A DNA stretch of 64,000 bases from Sagittula sp. P11 (GTDB taxonomy: Bacteria; Pseudomonadota; Alphaproteobacteria; Rhodobacterales; Rhodobacteraceae). The notes under the pieces are model-generated. The model saw nothing but the letters and a program-made list of their open reading frames with translations, made no database searches and was not told the origin of the DNA. Position numbers and translations under genes: made by a program. Shown here piece after piece: positions 57,314 to 64,000 of the stretch. Position 1 is the first letter of the stretch; every line of letters starts with the position of its first letter. The stretch spans positions 2,948,001 through 3,012,000 of the forward strand of contig NZ_CP021913.1 in NCBI RefSeq assembly GCF_002814095.1. Direction: 5' to 3'.

Positions 57314-58240
57314 ATGAACCACTTCCTCGACATCCACAAGACCGACAAGGATGCCCTCAGGGGCATCATCGACAACGCCCGGGCCGTGAAGGACGCGCGC
57401 AAGGGCAAGCCGAAAGTGGAACCCGACGACGAGCTGCCGCTGAAGAACCGCATGGTGGCGCTGATCTTCGAGAAACCCTCGACCCGGACGCGCACCTCCT
57501 TCGACGTGGGCGTGCGCCAGATGGGCGGGCAGACCATGGTGCTGTCGGGCTCCGACATGCAGCTGGGCCACGGCGAGACCATCGCCGACACAGCCCGCGT
57601 CATGTCGCGCTATGTCGACATGATCATGATCCGGACCTTCGACGAATCCGTGCTGGAGGAGATGGCCGAATACGCCTCCGTCCCGGTCATCAACGGGCTG
57701 ACCGACCGTACGCACCCCTGCCAGATCATGGCCGACGTGATGACCTTCGAAGAGCACCGCGGCCCGATCGCCGGCAAGAAGGTGGTCTGGTGCGGCGACG
57801 GCAACAACGTCTGCGCCTCCTTCCTGCATGCCGCCGGGCAGTTCGGCTTCGACCTGACCTTCTCCGGTCCCGTCCAGCTCGATCCGGAGCCGGAATTCGT
57901 CGGTTGGGCGCGGCAGCAGGGCAGCAAGATCACCATCGAGCGCGACCCGGCCAAGGCCGTTGAGGGCGCCGACCTCGTGATCGCCGACACGTGGGTGTCG
58001 ATGCACGACGCGCAAAGCGCGCGCGAGCGGCGGCACAACATGCTGCGCCCCTACCAGGTGAACGCGGCGCTCATGGCGCATGCCAAGGACGACGCGCTGT
58101 TCATGCACTGCCTGCCCGCGCACCGCGAGGAAGAGGTCACCTCCGAGATCATGGACGGCCCGCATTCGGTCATCTGGGACGAGGCGGAGAACCGTCTGCA
58201 CGCCCAGAAGGCGATCATGCGCTGGTGTGTCGGCGGCTGA
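57314..58240 (+). CDS. argF: Ornithine carbamoyltransferase ArgF
   Basis: This 308-residue carbamoyltransferase has the carbamoyl-phosphate loop [13 protein letters not shown] (about 49-61), [35 protein letters not shown] and the ornithine loop [16 protein letters not shown]. It makes citrulline from ornithine in arginine synthesis. It lies 76 bases after argD, probably co-transcribed. The 3' end is marked by the palindrome at 58262-58288. Confidence 0.96.
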   Translation: MNHFLDIHKTDKDALRGIIDNARAVKDARKGKPKVEPDDELPLKNRMVALIFEKPSTRTRTSFDVGVRQMGGQTMVLSGSDMQLGHGETIADTARVMSRYVDMIMIRTFDESVLEEMAEYASVPVINGLTDRTHPCQIMADVMTFEEHRGPIAGKKVVWCGDGNNVCASFLHAAGQFGFDLTFSGPVQLDPEPEFVGWARQQGSKITIERDPAKAVEGADLVIADTWVSMHDAQSARERRHNMLRPYQVNAALMAHAKDDALFMHCLPAHREEEVTSEIMDGPHSVIWDEAENRLHAQKAIMRWCVGG

Positions 58241-58261
58241 TCCGTCACCTGCACGACACCC

Positions 58262-58288
58262 CGTAGGGTGCAGATTCTGCACCCTACG
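58262..58288. terminator. Perfect palindrome between convergent argF and a small gene
   Basis: CGTAGGGTGCAG (58262-58273), ATT, CTGCACCCTACG (58277-58288): 12-base perfect arms. It lies exactly between the argF stop region and the stop of the minus-strand gene starting at 58483. It can serve both directions and belongs to the GTAGGG repeat family seen elsewhere in the window. Confidence 0.65.
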
Positions 58289-58483
58289 TCAGAACACCGC
58301 CTGCGCCAGCCAGTAGATGCTGCCGGCCCAGAAGGCGGGGACGACCGTCCAGACCAGCGCCCAGACCAGAGGTCGCGCCGGGTGCTGGTCCTCCCACCTG
58401 CGGGGGCCGCGATAGGCGACGAAGGGGGCGGTGGCGCCGATGCGGCGCGGAAGCTCGGCAGGATCGGGCGCGGAATCGGTCAA
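58289..58483 (-). CDS. Small single-pass membrane protein (64 aa)
   Basis: It starts at TTG 58483 (AGAGG about seven bases upstream), giving TDSAPDPAELPRRIGATAPF. One membrane helix (LVWALVWTVVPAFWAGSIYW) is near the C-terminus. The ORF extends to 58570 but without a ribosome site. It resembles in layout the following small membrane gene (58588-58788): a short charged Pro-rich N-terminus, one C-terminal helix. The function is unknown. Confidence 0.5.
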   Translation of the reverse strand: MTDSAPDPAELPRRIGATAPFVAYRGPRRWEDQHPARPLVWALVWTVVPAFWAGSIYWLAQAVF

Positions 58484-58587
58484 GGCAGCCTCTTCTTTCG
58501 GTTTCCGGTGCCATAACGTTACCGGGCCGTGGTTAATTTTCCCTGAGTGTCCTTCTGGCCACGGGGCCACGGCTGCGCCAAGGCCCG

Positions 58588-58788
58588 TCAGTACAGCTGC
58601 TCGGCTGCCCAGACGACCGCGACCAGCCAGACCACCGGCACCAAGGCCATGACCATGGCCCGCACCATCAGCAGGTTCAGGTCCCTGGTCTCGCCGCGGT
58701 GGGCCGGGCGCAGATGCGGCACGGGGACGAGGCGGCGTGGCGCCTGTCCCAGGTGCGAACGCAGCGGTTCGGGGGCGAACATCGGCAT
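58588..58788 (-). CDS. Small single-pass membrane protein (66 aa)
   Basis: Start ATG 58788 (AAAGGA upstream) gives MPMFAPEPLRSHLGQAPRRL, then VPVPHLRPAHRGETRDLNL and one membrane segment (MVRAMVMALVPVVWLVAVVW) ending AAEQLY. It stands in tandem with the similar gene at 58289-58483, 104 bases away. No family was recognised; the similarity may reflect an old duplication or simply a common small-protein design. Confidence 0.5.
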   Translation of the reverse strand: MPMFAPEPLRSHLGQAPRRLVPVPHLRPAHRGETRDLNLLMVRAMVMALVPVVWLVAVVWAAEQLY

Positions 58789-58875
58789 GTCATGTCCTTT
58801 CGCGATCTGCGACAGGCACTTAGCGAGGCATCCGTTAACGCGGTCCAAGGTCTTTGCGGCGCTGACGGGGCGATT

Positions 58876-61353
58876 TCACGTCCCGCGCGGTTTCGCGCGC
58901 AGCGTGGGATCGGCCTCTGTCGGGTCCTCAGGCCAGGGGTGGCGAGGGTAGCGCGCGCGCATTTCCTTGCGCACGTCGGCATAGGATCCGGACCAGAAGC
59001 CGGGCAGGTCCATGGTGGTCTGCACCGGGCGCTGCGCCGGCGACAGCAGCGTGACCTTCAGCGGCGTCCGCCCGACCATCGGGTGGGTCGTCTGGCCGAA
59101 CATTTCCTGCAGCCTGAGCGAGATTTCCGGATGATCGCCGGAGTAGTCGATGGGAATCTGCCGACCCAGCGGCGTGGTGAAATGCGCCGGGACCGCTGTG
59201 TCGAGCGCCTGCATCTGTCCCCAGTCCAGCCGTCCGCGCAGCGCGGGCAGAAGGTCGAACCGCTTCCAGTCCTCGGCGGTCTTCACCCCGTCGAGGTAGG
59301 GCAGGAGCCAGTCTTCGAGGTCGTCCACCAGCGCCTCGGGCGACATGTCGGGCAGATCCTGTCCGGCCTCGCGGGCCAGCGCCACTCGGGCGAGGAACCT
59401 GTGGACAGGTCCGGATAGTGCAAGGCCGAGGTCGCGGACGCCGTCAAGCATCGCCCTGGAGATCGCATCCGTGGGGGCGTCCTTCCAGACGCGGTCGTCG
59501 AGCGCGATGGCGCCCAGCCGTTCCTGGCGGCGGGCGACCACGCGACGTTCCCGTTTTGACCACGCGCATGTATCGACCCAGCCGATGCTGTCGGCGAAGA
59601 GCGTGCGCACTTCGGACAGCGAGATCGCGATGGCCTGCCGGATCCTGGCCTCGCGCGGGTTGCCGTCCGTGTCGGTCACGACGATCAGCCGTTCGCCGGC
59701 CAGAGGATCGGCCTCGTCCATCACCGCGCCCTTTCCGCCCGACAACTGGAAGCGCGGCGCGTCTCCCTTGCGTCTGAGGCCGATGCGGTCGGGGTAGGCG
59801 AGCGCGGCCATTTCCGCCGCGGACCAGTGCCTGTCGGTATCCCGGGATTCCCCTGCCGTTCCAGCCCGTTTGGCACTTATCCTCGTGCTCTTGGCGAGCC
59901 GCCGGGCTTCCTGCCGGATGCGGTCGAGCGCGGGGCGGCGCAGACCGATGGCGCGGGTCTCCTGAAAGCGTTTCGGATCGGCCAGCGCCTCCAGCCTCAG
60001 GGACAAGTCTGTGGATGCTCCTGTGAGTGGATCGCGATCCGACAAGAGTGCGGCCGTTTCAGCGGCAGATGGACCGCAGGTCTGAAGCATATGGGCAAGC
60101 CGCGGGTGCAGCGGAAATGTGGACAACTGACGCCCGTGCGCGGTGATCCGGCCCTCGGCGTCCAGCGCGCCCAGCATTTCGAGCAGCGCGCGCGCCTCCG
60201 ACAGTGCGCCCGGGGGCGGCGGCGTCAGGAAGGGCAGGTCCTCCGCGCCCCAGAGCGCCAGTTCCAGCACGAGCGACGACAGGTCGGCTGCCTCGATTTC
60301 TGCCGGGGGGAAGGGGCTTAACGCGCCTTCCTCACCCTTCGTCCAAAGCTTGTAGGCGGTGCCCGGGGCGACACGCCCGGCGCGCCCGGCACGCTGCGTG
60401 GCCTCGGCGCGGGTCACGCGCTCCGTCACCAGCCGGGACATGCCGGAGCCGGGATCGAAGCGCGCCCTACGTGCCTTCCCGCCGTCGACGACGACGCGGA
60501 TATCCTCGATGGTCAGCGATGTTTCGGCGATGGAGGTGGCGAGCACCAGCTTGCGTCCGTCCGTTTCCGGCCGGATGGCGGCGCGCTGGTCCTTCAGGTC
60601 CATGGCGCCGAAAAGGGGGCGGATATGGGTGCCGGCGGGCAGTCGGCCCTTCAGCAACGCCTCTGTCCGGCGGATTTCACCTTCGCCCGGGAGGAAGGCG
60701 AGGATGCCGCCTTCGGTCTCTGCATGGGCCTTCACGATCAGGTCGGCCATGGCGGCGTCGAAGCGGGTCTGTTTCGGCAAGGGCGTGTCGCGCCAGACGG
60801 GCTCTACCGGGTAGGCGCGGCCTTCGGAGGTCACCACCGGCGCGCCCATGAGTTCGGCCACCGGGGCGGCGTCGAGCGTGGCGGACATCACCAGCAGGAT
60901 CAGGTCGTCGCGCAGCGCACCCGCGATTTCGAGGCAAAGCGCGAGGCCCAGATCGGCGTTGAGGGAGCGTTCGTGGAACTCGTCGAAAAGCACCGCGCCG
61001 ATGCCGCCAAGCTCCGGATCGGACTGGATCATCCGCGTCAGGATGCCCTCGGTCACAACCTCGATCCGGGTGTCCTTCGACACGGCGCTTTCGCCGCGCA
61101 TGCGGTAGCCGACGGTCTGGCCCGGCTGTTCGCCCAGTTGCTCGGCCAGCCGTTGCGCGGCGGCGCGCGCGGCCAGCCGGCGGGGTTCGAGCATGACGAT
61201 CCGGCCCTCGGTCAGGCCCGCGTCGCGCAGGGCGAGCGGCACGCGCGTCGTCTTGCCCGCGCCGGGCGGGGCCTGCAGCACGGCCCGGCCGTTGTCACGC
61301 AGGGCGGCGATCAGCTCGGGCAGGGCGGCGTCGATGGGCAGGGTCTGGGACAT
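58876..61353 (-). CDS. hrpB: ATP-dependent helicase HrpB
   Basis: This 825-residue DEAH/RHA-type helicase has Walker A QAPPGAGKTTRVPLAL, DEFH box (VLFDEFHERSL), SAT (LLVMSATLD), motif V-VI TSIAETSLTIEDIRVVVDGG and QRAGRAGRVAPG. The HrpB-specific C-terminal domain shows IPIDYSGDHPEISLRLQEMF and GTP-like VGRTPLKVTLLSPAQRPVQT. The start ATG 61353 (MSQTLPIDAALPELI) is the family start; an in-frame upstream ATG at 61368 exists. The cellular role of HrpB is poorly understood. Confidence 0.95.
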   Translation of the reverse strand: MSQTLPIDAALPELIAALRDNGRAVLQAPPGAGKTTRVPLALRDAGLTEGRIVMLEPRRLAARAAAQRLAEQLGEQPGQTVGYRMRGESAVSKDTRIEVVTEGILTRMIQSDPELGGIGAVLFDEFHERSLNADLGLALCLEIAGALRDDLILLVMSATLDAAPVAELMGAPVVTSEGRAYPVEPVWRDTPLPKQTRFDAAMADLIVKAHAETEGGILAFLPGEGEIRRTEALLKGRLPAGTHIRPLFGAMDLKDQRAAIRPETDGRKLVLATSIAETSLTIEDIRVVVDGGKARRARFDPGSGMSRLVTERVTRAEATQRAGRAGRVAPGTAYKLWTKGEEGALSPFPPAEIEAADLSSLVLELALWGAEDLPFLTPPPPGALSEARALLEMLGALDAEGRITAHGRQLSTFPLHPRLAHMLQTCGPSAAETAALLSDRDPLTGASTDLSLRLEALADPKRFQETRAIGLRRPALDRIRQEARRLAKSTRISAKRAGTAGESRDTDRHWSAAEMAALAYPDRIGLRRKGDAPRFQLSGGKGAVMDEADPLAGERLIVVTDTDGNPREARIRQAIAISLSEVRTLFADSIGWVDTCAWSKRERRVVARRQERLGAIALDDRVWKDAPTDAISRAMLDGVRDLGLALSGPVHRFLARVALAREAGQDLPDMSPEALVDDLEDWLLPYLDGVKTAEDWKRFDLLPALRGRLDWGQMQALDTAVPAHFTTPLGRQIPIDYSGDHPEISLRLQEMFGQTTHPMVGRTPLKVTLLSPAQRPVQTTMDLPGFWSGSYADVRKEMRARYPRHPWPEDPTEADPTLRAKPRGT

Positions 61354-61564
61354 GTGCCCCTTATCCACACGCGGTGTGTTGAGGCAAGGGAGGCGGGTCG
61401 CCTCAGTTTTTCCGCGATGGTATGAACGGACAGGTTCACTCCGCCCGGCGTTTGCGTTTACTTCGTCGCAGAGGCTGACCCGGCAGGCGGTCGGGCCTTT
61501 CGGGGCCGGGCACCCGGTTTTGGGACATCGCGGTTTCGCGGAACGGAAGAAAAACGAAAGGCGA

Positions 61565-62578
61565 ATGCAGGTGGTGAAGGTTGCAGAGGCCGGGCAGGGC
61601 GCTCAACTCCAGGCGATGAAAGAGGCTTTGCTGGCCGGGGATCGCCGGGCCCTGGCTAAGGCGATCACGATGGCCGAAAGCTCCCGGACGGAGCACCGGG
61701 AAACGACATCGCAGCTTTTGGGGGAACTGGCGGGCTGTGAGCGTCAGGCCCTGCGAATCGGATTGTCCGGAACGCCGGGTGTCGGGAAATCGACCTTCAT
61801 CGAAGCCTTCGGGATGATGCTGATCGAAAAGGGCCTGAAGGTGGCGGTGCTGGCGGTGGACCCGTCTTCGGCGCGCTCGGGCGGTTCGATCCTCGGCGAC
61901 AAGACCCGGATGGAGCGGCTGTCGCGCGAACGCAACGCCTTCATCCGTCCTTCGCCCGCGCAAAGCCAGCTGGGCGGTGTTGCGCGCCGCACGCGGGAAG
62001 CGATTGATCTCTGCGAGGCGGCGGGCTTCGACGTGGTGCTGATCGAGACGGTCGGCGTCGGTCAGTCGGAGACCATGGTGGCCGAGATGTGCGACCTGTT
62101 CCTTCTGCTGCTGGCGCCGGCGGGCGGCGACGAATTGCAGGGGGTGAAGCGCGGGATCATGGAGATGGCCGACATCCTGCTGGTCAACAAGGCGGATGGG
62201 GAGCTGAAGCGGCAGGCGGTGCGGACCTGCGCCGATTATTCCGGGGCGCTGCGGTTGCTCAGGAAGCGGCCGCAGGACCCTCAGGGCTTCCCGAAGGCGA
62301 TGACCGTCTCTGCCATCGAGCGGAACGGGCTGGACGCGGCCTGGTCCGAGATGACGGCGCTGGCGGACTGGCGGCGCGAGAACGGGCATTTCGACGCGCG
62401 CCGGGCCGAACAGGCGCGTTTCTGGTTCGAGGCGGAGGTGCGCGACGGCCTGTTGGCCCGCCTGCGCGAACCCGGGCCGAAGCAGGCGATGGCGGAGCTT
62501 GCGGCAGAGGTCGCGGCGGGGAACCTGTCGCCCGGCCTCGCCGCCCGGCAGATGCTGGAGGAGCACCTCGGCCAATGA
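61565..62578 (+). CDS. meaB: MeaB/ArgK-type GTPase
   Basis: This 337-residue G3E-family GTPase protects and reloads methylmalonyl-CoA mutase with B12. It has Walker A GLSGTPGVGKSTFIEAF, VAVLAVDPSSARSGGSILGD, IETVGVGQSET, and LVNKADGELKR as the NKAD motif. No mutase gene is in the window. GAAAGGCGA precedes ATG 61565. Its stop overlaps the next gene (ATGA), so the hydrolase downstream is co-translated with it. Confidence 0.93.
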   Translation: MQVVKVAEAGQGAQLQAMKEALLAGDRRALAKAITMAESSRTEHRETTSQLLGELAGCERQALRIGLSGTPGVGKSTFIEAFGMMLIEKGLKVAVLAVDPSSARSGGSILGDKTRMERLSRERNAFIRPSPAQSQLGGVARRTREAIDLCEAAGFDVVLIETVGVGQSETMVAEMCDLFLLLLAPAGGDELQGVKRGIMEMADILLVNKADGELKRQAVRTCADYSGALRLLRKRPQDPQGFPKAMTVSAIERNGLDAAWSEMTALADWRRENGHFDARRAEQARFWFEAEVRDGLLARLREPGPKQAMAELAAEVAAGNLSPGLAARQMLEEHLGQ

Positions 62579-63366
62579 AGCCGCATCCGGTGTTCGACGG
62601 GACCCGCCTGAAGGCGACGGTCTTTCGGCCCCGGAGGAAGAAGCTGTTCGTCAGTTTCCGCCAACGTGTCGGCGACCCGGGCAGCTTCGACACGCCGCGC
62701 CCGGTGATGGGCTTCGTGACCCGCAGCTTCGCGCATGTGCACATCCAGTCCCGCGACAACGACTGGTTCATCAACGACGAGACGGAAGCGCTCGAGGCGG
62801 CCCTCGCGCGCTTTGTCGGCCGCTACGACGAGGTGGTGGCGATGGGGTTTTCCATGGGCGGCTACGGTGCCCTCAGGTTTGCCCGCACGTTGAAGGTCGA
62901 CCGGCTGCTGGCGATCTCTCCGCAGGTGTCGATCGACCCGGATGTGGTGCCCTTCGACCGCCGCTACCGGGCGGAGGCAGAGGGCTGGAACGGGGCGCTC
63001 GGTAATCTGGAGGGGCGCACGACGGAGGTGCGCGGCGCGGTGCTGGTCGATCCGTTCAAGAACAGGGACGTCGCACACGGGCGGATGATCTGCGCGCTCT
63101 TCCCGCAGCTGACGCTGGTCATGCTGCCCTGTGGCGGACATCCGGCGACCCGGGCGATCCGGCAGGGGGGGCGCTTCGACTGGCTGAAGACCATGCTGGC
63201 CGAGGGGCTTGCCGATCCGCGTGAAATCGGCAGGGTGCACCGCATGGTCCGGCGCCGGTCCGAAAGCTACTGGCGCAACCTCGCGCAGGTCGCTCGCTAC
63301 CGCGGTCGCGAGGGTCTGGCGCAACGGGCAGACGCCGAGGCAGAGGCCCTGACGGAGAGGGCTTGA
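62575..63366 (+). CDS. Alpha/beta hydrolase-like protein
   Basis: This 263-residue protein has a nucleophile elbow VAMGFSMGGYGALRFARTLK (S in GFSMGG, about residue 93), VDRLLAISPQVSIDPD, an acid candidate in VLVDPFKNRDVAHG, and a His in MLPCGGHPATRAIRQ. That would be a complete Ser-Asp-His triad. It lies in frame over the meaB stop (ATGA). Its C-terminal 60 residues are Arg-rich. The substrate is unknown; the family is a distinct esterase-like group in Rhodobacteraceae. Confidence 0.75.
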   Translation: MKPHPVFDGTRLKATVFRPRRKKLFVSFRQRVGDPGSFDTPRPVMGFVTRSFAHVHIQSRDNDWFINDETEALEAALARFVGRYDEVVAMGFSMGGYGALRFARTLKVDRLLAISPQVSIDPDVVPFDRRYRAEAEGWNGALGNLEGRTTEVRGAVLVDPFKNRDVAHGRMICALFPQLTLVMLPCGGHPATRAIRQGGRFDWLKTMLAEGLADPREIGRVHRMVRRRSESYWRNLAQVARYRGREGLAQRADAEAEALTERA

Positions 63367-63499
63367 CGACTCCGCTCCATATGCCTAGAAGCCGCAGAAC
63401 GAGATTCTGGGCGCCTTCCCTCAAACGGGCGGCGCCCTTTGATATTGGCGCGGTATGGGGCTGACAAGGCTCTGGCCGACTGACAATGAGGACGAAACG

Positions 63500-63787
63500 A
63501 TGTCGCGTGTTTGCGAACTGACCGGTAAGGGCCCGATGGTTGGCAACAATGTCAGCCATGCCAACAACAAGACCAAGCGGCGCTACCTGCCGAACCTGAA
63601 CGACGTGACCCTGCAGTCGGAGACTCTGGGCCGCGGCGTCAAGCTGCGCATCTCCGCGCATGCTCTGCGTTCGGTCGACCACCGCGGTGGCCTGGACAAG
63701 TTCCTGGCCAAGGCGAAGGACACCGAGCTGTCCGACCGCGCCCTGAAGGTCAAGAAAGAGATCGCGAAGGCACAGGCAACCGCCTGA
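63500..63787 (+). CDS. rpmB: 50S ribosomal protein L28
   Basis: This 95-residue L28 starts at ATG 63500 ([20 protein letters not shown]). It shows [40 protein letters not shown] and a Lys-rich tail. A terminator-type stem at 63811 follows. It is a single gene, as in many alphaproteobacteria. Confidence 0.98.
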   Translation: MSRVCELTGKGPMVGNNVSHANNKTKRRYLPNLNDVTLQSETLGRGVKLRISAHALRSVDHRGGLDKFLAKAKDTELSDRALKVKKEIAKAQATA

Positions 63788-63810
63788 TTCCTTTGCAGGA
63801 CGATTGCGAC

Positions 63811-63846
63811 GGCCCCGGGTGGAGACATCCGGGGTCGTTTGCTTTT
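63811..63846 (+). terminator. Terminator after rpmB
   Basis: CCCCGGGT / ATCCGGGG stem (eight pairs with one G-U) with a six-base loop, followed by TCGTTTGCTTTT. It lies 24 bases after the rpmB stop. Confidence 0.75.
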
Positions 63847-63886
63847 GTCGCATGACGCGCCTGAACCGCCCGGCTATAAGGCGCGC

Positions 63887-64000
63887 ATGACACGGATGAT
63901 GTCCCTGACCCGCGGGCTTCTGGCCCCCCTGCTGATCGTGGTGCTGGCGATGACCGGCTTCGCGGCCGGTGTGGCGCGTGGTCAGGCGACGCCTGTGGGT
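63887..64000 (+). CDS. Exported protein, 5' end only
   Basis: The first 38 codons, from ATG 63887, are visible: MTRMMSLTRGLLAPLLIVVL followed by a signal-peptide-like region and AGVARGQATPVG. The open reading frame continues past the window edge. It looks like an exported or membrane protein; the family cannot be told. It follows the rpmB terminator, so it starts a new transcription unit. Confidence 0.55.
   Translation, partial: MTRMMSLTRGLLAPLLIVVLAMTGFAAGVARGQATPVG

Noticed and set aside
1-64000. CRISPR arrays, tRNA or rRNA genes
   Set aside because: No evenly spaced repeats and no cloverleaf or rRNA-like sequence were noticed on either strand, though a covariance-model scan was not possible.

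Overview
The window is high-GC DNA from an alphaproteobacterium, most likely a member of the Rhodobacteraceae (roseobacter group). This rests on codon use, a holin of the gene-transfer-agent type, the layout of the arg, liv and ileS loci, and a short stem-loop repeat family of the kind common in that family. No tRNA, rRNA or CRISPR array was seen.

Positions 1 to about 10.5 kb are the early and middle part of a Mu-like (transposable) prophage, read leftwards. In order of transcription it runs: palindromic operator/promoter (10069-10098), several tiny coupled genes, a ParB-like protein, MuA transposase, MuB ATPase, DUF3164, GemA, a Mor-type activator, a GH108 muramidase, a 3TM holin and the start of a DUF2730-like gene. 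The structural genes would lie left of the window. An XRE repressor (10211-10549) is divergent. One small secreted protein (2444-2737) lies against the direction of the operon, like a moron.

Positions 10.55 to about 16.84 kb look like cargo between the repressor and the phage's left end. They hold an overlapping luxR-luxI quorum-sensing pair, a low-GC DUF3800 gene, and a complete IS66 element (13095-16230) with exact 8-bp target duplications and a pRiA4b ORF-3-type passenger gene. A run of CTG(A/T)AAA repeats at 16396-16836 is a plausible transposase-binding end. If this boundary is right, the phage carries its own acyl-homoserine-lactone synthase and receptor.

From 17 kb onward the DNA reads as ordinary chromosome. 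It includes a LysR regulator with a 2-oxoglutarate dioxygenase and class II aldolase; an OmpA-like protein; two periplasmic proteases; a livKHMGF transporter with a lone Lrp-type ligand domain; a sugar 1-dehydrogenase with an SMP-30 lactonase; TrmO; and a hybrid histidine kinase with a cysteine-free molybdopterin-oxidoreductase-fold partner and a divergent NarL-type regulator. Next come a 1027-residue lipase/CHAT protease fusion, DUF3253, a phosphatase, isoleucyl-tRNA synthetase, a truncated haemoglobin, membrane proteins (DUF2269, SDR-DoxX, VIT1/CCC1, DUF2339), ycjX-GNAT-ycjF, truA, an M20 amidohydrolase, argD-argF, hrpB, meaB, an alpha/beta hydrolase and rpmB.

The most interesting items are the phage-associated luxRI module with phage-operator-like sequence at its promoter, and the lipase-M17N-CHAT fusion.
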